In this document: in pieces, positions 1-6,203 of the stretch
Layout of the letters: every line of letters starts with the position of its first letter
How positions within the stretch are numbered: the stretch's first letter is position 1
DNA from: CAZLMG01 sp964560765
GTDB taxonomy: Bacteria; Bdellovibrionota_B; Oligoflexia; Oligoflexales; CAZLMG01
Length of the DNA stretch: 44,374 nt
Assembly: GCA_964560765.1 (NCBI GenBank)
Contig: CAZLMG010000035.1
Coordinates: 1-44,374, forward strand
Reading direction: 5' to 3'
The notes under the pieces: generated by a model
Seen by the model: the letters and a program-made list of their open reading frames with translations, nothing else
Database searches by the model: none
Told to the model about the DNA's origin: nothing
Program-made: the position numbers and the translations under genes

Positions 1-209
1 TCGAGGATCTGACTCCCGAACTGCGAGGGGAGTTGGCCCCCAGTGATGACACCGGCCTAACCCTGAATTCTGGGCCCTACGCCCAAGAGCGGCAAAAAAT
101 CTTGGCAGCGCTGAACGCGGCGCAAGGAAACAAGGGCGCAGCGGCAGCGGCACTGGGGATGAGTCGATCGACTCTTTGGCGCAAAGTCCGCATGCTGGGT
201 GTGACCTAG
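1..209 (+). CDS. C-terminal fragment of a sigma-54-dependent (NtrC-family) transcriptional activator
   Basis: The reading frame enters from outside the window and stops at TAG 207-209, leaving about 68 residues. The fragment starts with DLTPELRGE, typical of the end of the AAA+ sigma-54 activation domain. It ends with a Fis-type helix-turn-helix: GNKGAAAAALGMSRSTL, then WRKVRMLGV. The sensor and AAA+ parts are missing, so the signal cannot be read. Immediately downstream lie three direct repeats and a -24/-12 promoter in front of a sulfur transport and rhodanese operon, so this activator is the obvious candidate to drive it. FisR-type activators that sense sulfane sulfur are a known precedent for this arrangement; assigning this gene to FisR is inference. 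Confidence 0.85.
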   Translation, partial: EDLTPELRGELAPSDDTGLTLNSGPYAQERQKILAALNAAQGNKGAAAAALGMSRSTLWRKVRMLGVT

Positions 210-223
210 CGTGGCTCGTCGTT

Positions 224-254
224 TTGCAACAACCTTGCAACAACTATGCAACAC
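224..254 (+). promoter_or_regulatory. Three phased TTGCAAC-type direct repeats, candidate upstream activator sites
   Basis: The sequence holds TTGCAACAAC, CTTGCAACAAC and TATGCAACAC in tandem. Their central G residues fall at 226, 237 and 248, an exact 11-bp period, so all three copies face the same side of the helix. They lie 50-80 bp upstream of a -24/-12 promoter and directly after the gene for a Fis-type activator. This is the expected geometry of an upstream activating sequence. An AT-rich stretch at about 272-300 separates the repeats from the promoter and could favour bending. Confidence 0.65.
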
Positions 255-302
255 TTCCCGTCAGCTGCTCTTCTTTTTTCTTTAATTATAGATAGATAGT
301 TC

Positions 303-319
303 TTGGCGAGACTCTTGCT
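303..319 (+). promoter_or_regulatory. Sigma-54 (-24/-12) promoter of the sulfur transport operon
   Basis: The 17-mer TTGGCGAGACTCTTGCT matches the sigma-54 consensus YTGGCACGRNNNTTGCW at every defined position except two (A6 to G, C7 to A). The invariant GG (305-306) and GC (317-318) are exactly 12 bp apart. Predicted transcription starts near 329-330, just ahead of the Shine-Dalgarno GGGAGGG (332-338) of the first gene, giving a very short leader. Confidence 0.75.
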
Positions 320-343
320 GTTTTATCCGGCGGGAGGGCTTTT

Positions 344-766
344 ATGCAACAAGATTGGCTCATGGCGCTCGTCGGCGGCGTACTGATTGGTTTAGCGGCG
401 ACGGTGCACTTGCTGTTTAGTGGTCGGGTCGCTGGTGTCAGCGGCATCTTCTTTGGGCTGCTCAAGCCGAAATTAGGCGATGTGCTTTGGCGATTCAAGT
501 TCATCGCCGGGCTCGTTCTCGCGGGGGTGATCGCCCACTTCTTCTTGGATGCGCCGTTTGCCAACACGGCAGGGCGCTCGCTGCTGATCACGGCCATAGC
601 GGGGTTCATTGTCGGCTTTGGAACCAAGCTCGGTAGCGGCTGCACCAGCGGTCATGGGGTATGCGGACTCAGCCGGATGTCCCCTAGGTCTATGGTTGCA
701 ACTTTGACCTTCATGGCTCTTGGAATCGCGACGGTAACCCTGTTCAGAATCGCAGTGGGAGGATGA
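344..766 (+). CDS. YeeE/YedE-family sulfur transport protein, N-terminal half type
   Basis: A 140-residue integral membrane protein with about four hydrophobic segments. It carries the family signature GSGCTSGHGVCGLSRMSPRS, whose two Cys residues are thought to relay thiosulfate or sulfane sulfur through the membrane in YeeE/YedE proteins. It is half the size of full-length E. coli YeeE and is followed one base later by a second half-size protein, so the two probably form one transporter. The ATG at 344 has a good Shine-Dalgarno (GGGAGGG, 332-338). It is the first gene after the -24/-12 promoter. The exact substrate cannot be read from sequence. Confidence 0.88.
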   Translation: MQQDWLMALVGGVLIGLAATVHLLFSGRVAGVSGIFFGLLKPKLGDVLWRFKFIAGLVLAGVIAHFFLDAPFANTAGRSLLITAIAGFIVGFGTKLGSGCTSGHGVCGLSRMSPRSMVATLTFMALGIATVTLFRIAVGG

Positions 767-767
767 A

Positions 768-1199
768 ATGACGCACGGTATCGTGGCACTCATTGTCGGC
801 TTGCTGTTTGGTTTGGGGTTGGCCATTTCCGGCATGACCCAGCCGAGCAAGGTCATTCATTTTCTAGATATCTTTGGGGCTTGGGATCCGTCGCTGGCCT
901 TCGTCATGATGGGGGCGATTGGCATTCATCTCTTTGCGTATCGAATTGTGAAGCGGCGCACGTCGCCGTTTCTCGCCGATACATTCATGATTCCTGACAA
1001 GAAGCAGATCGATTGGAAGCTGGTCGCTGGCTCTGCGCTATTTGGCATTGGCTGGGGTCTTGGCGGATTTTGCCCTGGTCCTGCCATCACTTCGCTGGCG
1101 AGTTTGCAGCTAGACGTGTTTGTTTTCGTGGCGATGATGGCGGTGGGCATGCTGGCTCAAGACTGGCTATTCCAAGCTCGTGTGAAGAAATCGTCATAG
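768..1199 (+). CDS. DUF6691/YeeE-family membrane protein, partner half of the sulfur transporter
   Basis: A 143-residue membrane protein starting one base after the previous stop. It shows the features of the small YeeE-related family: GLGLAISGMTQPSKV, then FLDIFGAWDPSLAFVM near residue 40, and the C-terminal half motif GLGGFCPGPA with one conserved Cys. Proteins of this kind are almost always encoded next to a YeeE/YedE half such as the upstream gene, and the pair (PmpA/PmpB-like) is associated with sulfide or thiosulfate handling. Four transmembrane segments are visible. Confidence 0.85.
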   Translation: MTHGIVALIVGLLFGLGLAISGMTQPSKVIHFLDIFGAWDPSLAFVMMGAIGIHLFAYRIVKRRTSPFLADTFMIPDKKQIDWKLVAGSALFGIGWGLGGFCPGPAITSLASLQLDVFVFVAMMAVGMLAQDWLFQARVKKSS

Positions 1200-1210
1200 G
1201 AAACCCTGTC

Positions 1211-1558
1211 ATGCATGCGTTTAAAACCATTTCGCCGGCTGAGGTTTGCCGTCTCAATGAAGAGAGTGGTGGTGTCGTCCTGATCGATGTGGGGACTGAG
1301 TCCGATTTTGCCAAGGCGCGGGCGGCGATAGCCCGGCACATCCCCCTGCAGGAGCTAACCGCGACCAGGTTAGAAAGTGTTGGTATCGGTAGGGCGGACC
1401 CGATCTTTGTCATTTGTGTAGGCAGAGACCGGGCGATCGCCGCCTGTCGACGGCTTATCGAAGCCGGATTTGCCTACATATATTGCGTTGAAGGAGGCAC
1501 GCGCGCCTGGGTGCGACGGGGTTTGGCGAATTGCGGGGGACCAAGGAGCAAAAGATGA
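1211..1558 (+). CDS. Single-domain rhodanese-like sulfurtransferase
   Basis: A 115-residue cytoplasmic protein with one rhodanese fold. It opens with the usual ISPAEV segment, followed by GVVLIDVGTESDF and an active-site loop CVGRDRA in which Cys69 is the predicted persulfide-carrying nucleophile. The C-terminus has the typical GFAYIYCVEGGTRAWV strand-helix. The open frame extends further upstream, but ATG 1211 is preferred because AGGAAA lies just ahead and it follows the previous stop by 11 bases. Position in the operon suggests it accepts or passes on sulfane sulfur brought in by the two YeeE-like proteins. No persulfide dioxygenase is present in the visible part of the locus. Confidence 0.85.
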   Translation: MHAFKTISPAEVCRLNEESGGVVLIDVGTESDFAKARAAIARHIPLQELTATRLESVGIGRADPIFVICVGRDRAIAACRRLIEAGFAYIYCVEGGTRAWVRRGLANCGGPRSKR

Positions 1559-2355
1559 TGGTCATTTTTGGATATCTTGGAGCACTGGTTACAGGCTTCA
1601 GCCTCGGTCTCATCGGTGGAGGTGGCTCCATCCTAATCCTACCCGTATTGGTATACCTCTTCGGAATTCAGCCTTCGCTGGCGACGGCGTACAGCCTTTT
1701 TGTGGTCGGCGTTGCCAGTCTTGTTGGCGCCGTCAAGTATGCCCGCTCTAGGCTTGTTGACTATCGAACTGCAGCCTTATTCGCAGTACCCTCGTTCGTT
1801 GGAGTTTTTTTAGCGCGCCGATTTTTAGTGCCTGCAGTTCCAGAGTTCGTGGGCCAGTTTGGTGAATTTGCGTTGACTCGTGATGTGCTCATTATGTCCG
1901 TGTTTGCTGTGGTCATGCTTTTGGCATCATTTTCGATGATTCGGAAGAAGAGTGCGGATGCAAATGACGCGCAGGCAGGCCCAGTATCCTACAATTTTAA
2001 GATGATCGCCCTTGAGGGACTTGCGGTTGGGGGTGTCACCGGGTTTGTCGGGGCCGGCGGGGGCTTCTTGATCATTCCCGCCTTGGTGCTGCTGGCAAAG
2101 CTTCCCATGAAGTTGGCGATCGGAACCTCGCTGATCATCATCGCCGTCAAGTCACTCTTCGGATTTCTGGGCGACCTTGGGGGGCATCAACTCATCGACT
2201 GGATGTTCTTGCTGCAGATTACCATTGTCGCCGTCGCGGGTATCTTCGTCGGTGCTTGGGTGTCTCGTTTCGTACCGGGGAAGAAGCTGCAACCGGCATT
2301 TGGTTGGTTTGTTCTGGTGATGGGCGTTTATATTATCGCCAGACAGTTGATCTGA
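1555..2355 (+). CDS. TauE/SafE-family sulfite/sulfonate exporter-like permease
   Basis: A 266-residue polytopic membrane protein with the two-fold repeat of the TauE/SafE family. The first half carries GLIGGGGSILILPVLVYL and the second GFVGAGGGFLIIPALVLL. About eight hydrophobic segments are separated by a charged loop near residues 125-140. The start at ATG 1555 overlaps the rhodanese stop in an ATGA arrangement and has AAGGAG at 1543-1548. An earlier in-frame start at 1531 is less likely. TauE/SafE proteins are thought to export sulfite, sulfoacetate or related anions, so here it plausibly removes an oxidised sulfur product. The operon ends with this gene. Confidence 0.87.
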   Translation: MMVIFGYLGALVTGFSLGLIGGGGSILILPVLVYLFGIQPSLATAYSLFVVGVASLVGAVKYARSRLVDYRTAALFAVPSFVGVFLARRFLVPAVPEFVGQFGEFALTRDVLIMSVFAVVMLLASFSMIRKKSADANDAQAGPVSYNFKMIALEGLAVGGVTGFVGAGGGFLIIPALVLLAKLPMKLAIGTSLIIIAVKSLFGFLGDLGGHQLIDWMFLLQITIVAVAGIFVGAWVSRFVPGKKLQPAFGWFVLVMGVYIIARQLI

Positions 2356-2635
2356 GCTATTGCCGAGACCTCACCTCCGGGCTCTCCGTCCATTCGCTAG
2401 TCACCTGCTCGTCGTTTGGCGGACTCTGCCCTTGCCAGCACGAAATCAAGTGCCCCCTCGGCACCCCCTGCAAAAACATGGTAATGGCCCAGAAAGTCGG
2501 GGAAATATGCCCGTTACCTCGGTCCTTTCCCGCACTTTCGCCACGCCTGGTCCCGGATTTGCACCTCCGTCCGCAACGGGTAGTCCGGTGGAGAGTTGAA
2601 ACTGTATTTCTGAGGATGAATTCCGGGAGCTGATC

Positions 2636-3337
2636 ATGAAGTCGCATATTCTGTTATCTGGATTGCTCGCAGTGTCGATGGGCGTCGCATGTAAGGAAGA
2701 TTCAAAGTCCAAGGCTCCGGCGAAACCGAAGCCAACGGCAACGACGGCGCCGACCATTAATCCGCCGATCACTACTCAGCCGCAAACGATTACGCAAGGA
2801 CCCAACGGTAATATCGTCGTCTCCGATCGGACAGGTACTTCTTTTGAGTTCAATCAAAACGAACAAATTGTGCTGCGCTTGCAAATGCAGAGCCAAGATA
2901 CAGCAGCTAGTTGGCAGTGGGGTATTACCGAAATGCCAACCGGCGGTCGCCTCGCGAATCGCAATGGCAACACCGCGGAGTTCTATTGGAATGCTGCCAT
3001 TCCCGGCACCTATAACCTGACGGTTTTGTCGCGACATATGCCCATGTGCCAGCAAGTAACCGGCAATCCCCAGACTTGTGATATTCCCGAGACGATGGCG
3101 ACGAACGTTCAGGCCGATAGCCGCTATGATAAGACGCAGCGTTTTACGCTTACCGTTCGACAGGGGACAGGGTTACCGGGCACTGGTTTGCCAGGAACTG
3201 GCACTGGCTATCCAGGCGGAACTTATCCTGGTGGCACAAATCCGGGTGGAACCACCGGCGGTGGTGGACTCTTTGGCTGGCTGGGACAGATGGGCGGCGA
3301 CTTCCTGGGCTTCCTTTCCGGTCTTTTTGGAAGCTAA
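2636..3337 (+). CDS. Predicted lipoprotein with Ig-like core and glycine/proline-rich tail
   Basis: A 233-residue exported protein with a signal peptide of 18 residues ending in SMGVAC; Cys19 is the likely lipidated residue, although Gly rather than Leu at -3 makes the lipobox imperfect. Residues 20-50 are a Lys/Pro/Thr-rich linker. Residues 55-170 look like a beta-sandwich, with the pattern SWQWGITEMPTGGRL and PGTYNLTVLSR, and hold two Cys that could pair. Residues 175-210 are a low-complexity repeat of GTGLP and YPGGT units, followed by a Gly/Phe/Leu-rich end. ATG 2636 has GGGAG upstream. No family was recognised and its role is unknown. Confidence 0.75.
   Translation: MKSHILLSGLLAVSMGVACKEDSKSKAPAKPKPTATTAPTINPPITTQPQTITQGPNGNIVVSDRTGTSFEFNQNEQIVLRLQMQSQDTAASWQWGITEMPTGGRLANRNGNTAEFYWNAAIPGTYNLTVLSRHMPMCQQVTGNPQTCDIPETMATNVQADSRYDKTQRFTLTVRQGTGLPGTGLPGTGTGYPGGTYPGGTNPGGTTGGGGLFGWLGQMGGDFLGFLSGLFGS
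3170..3262 (+). repeat. Low-complexity GTG/GGT-rich coding repeat
   Basis: Short imperfect repeats encode GTGLP units and then YPGGT, NPGGT-type units inside the lipoprotein. This is a flexible Gly/Pro linker rather than a mobile or regulatory repeat. Confidence 0.6.
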
Positions 3338-3377
3338 CCAGTCGGCGAACACGCCCTTGAACCAGACTCATACCTGA

Positions 3378-3674
3378 TTACAGGAGCTCCATATCTGTTA
3401 TGGAGTTTCCTGTTAAAGCCTCAGAAAACTGAAAGTCCTGCGTCGGCAGGACATCATTTCGACGCACCCCAGATTTAAAAATCGAGATATAGACATCGCA
3501 AGCCATATAATCAAAATGCGAGTCGAAGGGGTGTTTCGTACAGTTTTGATCCTCCCTGCCATTCGGCGTCGGAGTCTTCATCTTCAGTCCGCAAAGCTCT
3601 CGAAATTCAATCGATTTGCCATCAGCGGCTGCCTTACCGTGACGAACGAAGTGTGGACAGCGGCGACACTGCAT
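3378..3674 (-). CDS. Small cysteine-rich conserved-looking protein of unknown function
   Basis: A 98-residue protein on the minus strand. It is preceded by a near-perfect Shine-Dalgarno (AAGGAGG, plus-strand 3682-3688) seven bases from ATG 3674. It starts with MQCRRCPHF and has further Cys residues in ELCGLK, QNCTKH and YMACDVY, so six Cys could bind a metal or form disulfides. The C-terminus NDVLPTQDFQFSEAL has the balanced composition of a real protein. No signal peptide or membrane segment is visible. I do not recognise a named family. The gene is convergent with the preceding lipoprotein and sits in what would otherwise be a gap of over 600 bases. Confidence 0.7.
   Translation of the reverse strand: MQCRRCPHFVRHGKAAADGKSIEFRELCGLKMKTPTPNGREDQNCTKHPFDSHFDYMACDVYISIFKSGVRRNDVLPTQDFQFSEALTGNSITDMELL
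3381..3412 (+). terminator. Inverted repeat, possible terminator between convergent genes
   Basis: CAGGA-g-CTCCATA, a 5-base loop, then TATGGAG-tt-TCCTG form a stem of 12 pairs with small bulges, 43 bases after the lipoprotein stop. The following T-run is poor. The repeat also lies within the last codons of the minus-strand gene 3378-3674, so part of the symmetry could be coincidental. Confidence 0.35.
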
Positions 3675-3704
3675 CTCATCCCCTCCTTGGATCGGTCGGT
3701 AACT

Positions 3705-3720
3705 CGCTCATACTTGAGCG
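3705..3720 (-). promoter_or_regulatory. Short perfect hairpin just upstream of the minus-strand Shine-Dalgarno
   Basis: CGCTCA, four bases, TGAGCG is a perfect 6-bp inverted repeat about 17 bases upstream of the Shine-Dalgarno of the 3378-3674 gene. It could be an operator half-site pair or an mRNA leader hairpin; nothing else supports a specific role. The rest of the interval up to 3894 shows nothing definite. Confidence 0.3.
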
Positions 3721-3894
3721 ATCCACGCGCCTAAACACGTTGTCGTTCTTGATCATCCCGGTCGTTCGGGCGTCGAACCCAAAATCCCCGACCAAGTACC
3801 CATGATGCATTTTTCATTGATTTAGAAATTACATTAGCAGAGTTTCTGGTCATGGCAAGGCAAAAATGCAAAGCATCTCGGATACTTTAGCGCG

Positions 3895-3924
3895 TTGACA
3901 GTTTTTTGTCCCGTTTGCTACTCT
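3895..3924 (+). promoter_or_regulatory. Sigma-70-type promoter for accD-folC-lptD
   Basis: A perfect -35 box TTGACA (3895-3900) is followed after 18 bases by TACTCT (3919-3924), a -10 with four of six consensus bases. The predicted start is near 3931, about 43 bases upstream of the accD GTG. The three genes downstream are close or overlapping and probably share this promoter. Confidence 0.6.
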
Positions 3925-3973
3925 TCTCCGGTTCGTAATCCGACTGCAAATAGAGCAAAGGTGAAACCAACCC

Positions 3974-4819
3974 GTGGCATGGCTTAATCGAGAAACGGCT
4001 CCGTTAGCGAAGGGTGTTCGTAAGGATACGCCAGATGGCTTGTGGGTGCGCTGCACCAGCTGCTCCGAGATTATCTTTCGCAAAGACTTTGAAGCGAATC
4101 AGCGCGTTTGTCCCAAGTGTCAGTTTCATTTTCCGCTGCCGGCGTATGAGCGAATCGCACGATTCCTTGATCCTGATTCGTTCGAGGAAATGGACGTGGA
4201 CCTGGCCAGCCCAGACCCGTTGCAGTTCCATGACAAGAAAGCTTACGGTGCGCGTCTGAAGGAAACGCAGGGGCGCTTGCATCGGATGGATGCCCTCATA
4301 AGCGGCCGTGGCCGGTTGATGGGTGCGCCGGTGCAGATTGGTGTTTTTGATTTTGAGTTTATGGGCGGCAGCATGGGATCCGTGGTCGGTGAAAAGATCG
4401 CGCGCGTCTTTGCGCGGGCACTGGAGGCGCGTGAGCCAGCCATCATCGTTTCGTCATCAGGTGGTGCGCGCATGCAAGAAGGCATCTTGAGCTTGATGCA
4501 GATGGCCAAGACCTGCACAGCACTGGCGCGACTTAAACAAGCGGGCGTACCTTTTATCTCCATATTGACTCACCCCACCACGGGTGGCGTCGCGGCGAGC
4601 TTTGCGACCCTGGGCGACGTCAACATGGCAGAACCCGGTGCGCTGATCGGATTTGCCGGGCCGCGCGTAATCCAGCAGACCATTGGCGAGGAGTTGCCGA
4701 AGGGCTTCCAGCGCTCTGAGTACCTTCTGGAACATGGCATGTTAGATATGATTGTCCATCGCGACTCGTTGCGTGTCCGCTGCGCTCAGTTGCTGAGTAT
4801 TCTGCAGCAGCGAACCTAG
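3974..4819 (+). CDS. accD: Acetyl-CoA carboxylase carboxyltransferase subunit beta
   Basis: A 281-residue protein of normal AccD length. With AccA it transfers the carboxyl group from carboxybiotin to acetyl-CoA, making malonyl-CoA for fatty acid synthesis. The N-terminal zinc ribbon is intact: Cys27-x2-Cys30 and Cys46-x2-Cys49 (CTSC and CPKC). The carboxyltransferase core follows with GSMGSVVGEKIARV, SSSGGARMQEGILSLMQM, THPTTGGVAASFA and EPGALIGFAGPRVI. The start is GTG 3974; the nearby ATG at 3979 is out of frame and hits a stop at once. The gene is followed by folC, the same accD-folC pairing seen in E. coli and many other bacteria. Confidence 0.97.
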   Translation: MAWLNRETAPLAKGVRKDTPDGLWVRCTSCSEIIFRKDFEANQRVCPKCQFHFPLPAYERIARFLDPDSFEEMDVDLASPDPLQFHDKKAYGARLKETQGRLHRMDALISGRGRLMGAPVQIGVFDFEFMGGSMGSVVGEKIARVFARALEAREPAIIVSSSGGARMQEGILSLMQMAKTCTALARLKQAGVPFISILTHPTTGGVAASFATLGDVNMAEPGALIGFAGPRVIQQTIGEELPKGFQRSEYLLEHGMLDMIVHRDSLRVRCAQLLSILQQRT

Positions 4820-4823
4820 TTTC

Positions 4824-6203
4824 ATGGTTTCTTCAACGGCCGTGTTTGCTGACCTGTTTTGCCGTCGTGCTGAAGGTATCAGGCCTGGGCTCGAGCGAGT
4901 TCGGCGTGCGCATGCTGCTCTCGGCTGTCATGGGCTGAAGACTCCCTGTACTTTGGTCGCAGGCACCAATGGGAAGGGCTCGACATCTGGTTTCATGTAT
5001 CAACTATTGGCGGCGCCCAATCGTCGTGTCGGGCTCTACACCTCGCCGCACCTGGTCCACTTTTCAGAACGCATTCAGATCTCTGATGTCAGCATCGACG
5101 ACCTTTACTTGCAGCAATTGTGGCAGGAAATTCAGCCGACACTACCTGCGGTCCTGGAGCAGGAGCTGACTTTTTTTGAGATCGCCACTCTGCTTGGCTT
5201 TGTCGCCTTCCACAGACAGAAGACAGATTTCAACATTTGGGAGGTCGGTCTGGGGGGGCGCTTGGATGCGACCAACATTTCGGATCCGACCATTTCTGTC
5301 ATCACCAGTATCGGTCGCGATCATGAAGACTACCTTGGGAACACGTTGTCCGCGATTGCGCGGGAAAAAGCCGGTGTCATGCGGTCCCATCGGCCAACGC
5401 TGCTGGGGCGTGGGGTGGTGGAGAATGCTGATCCTGGGGTCATTCAGACAATGCGCACTGTGGCCAGAGAGGTTGGTTGCCCGCTGCGGGAGTGGGGTGC
5501 GCATTTTGGGTTGCAGGGCGATCAAGTCTACATCTTGACGTGTGGGGACAATGAGCGCCGGGAGTTTCCTTTGCCAGAGTCGGTGGCGCAGCAAGCACCT
5601 TATTTGCGGGAAAACTTTGCCTTGGCAGTTGCCGCTGTCGAGAGTTTGAAGTTCTTGTCGTGGTCCGAACTGCTGAAATCAATGGCCCAGCTCGATCGGC
5701 CATCGCGTCCGATGCCTCCTAGTCTGTGGGCTCGAAACCAAGCGTGTCGTATTCGGACATTGCAGGGCGAGACTCAGGAATTGCGCCTAGACGTTGGACA
5801 CAATATTGATGGAGTGCGGCGCTTTCTTGAGGGCTTGCCGTCGGCGGCAAAGCAGCCATCGGCCAACCCCTGGCCGGCCCTGATCTGCATTCTGCGCGAC
5901 AAGCAAGTGGACGCCATGCTTGATCTTTTGCGCAGCAACTTGGGGCACGTTGTGCTATTTATGTGTCAGGATGAGCGCAGTTTTTCCGCAAGTGATTTGG
6001 CCGAGCGGCATGGGCAATTGCCCATCTATGCCAATTGGTCGGATGCCTGGAATTTTGCGCGCGTACATTTTCCTAGAGAGATGCCATGGATTGTTTGCGG
6101 TTCGCTGCATGCCGTGGGGGAAGTGATTGGTTACTTTGAGGCTGCACCGGATGACACGACCGCAAAGAGGTGGTTGTTGGGTCGCGAACCTGGCGCTCGT
6201 TAG
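4824..6203 (+). CDS. folC: Bifunctional folylpolyglutamate synthase / dihydrofolate synthase
   Basis: A 459-residue Mur-ligase-fold enzyme that adds glutamate to dihydropteroate and/or to folates using ATP. The P-loop GTNGKGST lies near residue 48. It is followed by the folate-binding segment GLYTSPHLVHFSERI and by the family motif WEVGLGGRLDATN with the metal/ATP region SITSIGRDHEDYLG-like. The C-terminal domain begins near residue 300 and includes LDVGHNIDG. The length is typical to slightly long. The gene starts four bases after accD and ends inside the beginning of lptD, so the three are likely cotranscribed and translationally linked. Confidence 0.95.
   Translation: MVSSTAVFADLFCRRAEGIRPGLERVRRAHAALGCHGLKTPCTLVAGTNGKGSTSGFMYQLLAAPNRRVGLYTSPHLVHFSERIQISDVSIDDLYLQQLWQEIQPTLPAVLEQELTFFEIATLLGFVAFHRQKTDFNIWEVGLGGRLDATNISDPTISVITSIGRDHEDYLGNTLSAIAREKAGVMRSHRPTLLGRGVVENADPGVIQTMRTVAREVGCPLREWGAHFGLQGDQVYILTCGDNERREFPLPESVAQQAPYLRENFALAVAAVESLKFLSWSELLKSMAQLDRPSRPMPPSLWARNQACRIRTLQGETQELRLDVGHNIDGVRRFLEGLPSAAKQPSANPWPALICILRDKQVDAMLDLLRSNLGHVVLFMCQDERSFSASDLAERHGQLPIYANWSDAWNFARVHFPREMPWIVCGSLHAVGEVIGYFEAAPDDTTAKRWLLGREPGAR

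Noticed and set aside
3170..3262. Short repeats in the lipoprotein gene as a CRISPR or mobile repeat
   Set aside because: They are in-frame Gly/Pro codon repeats with no spacers or palindromic units.
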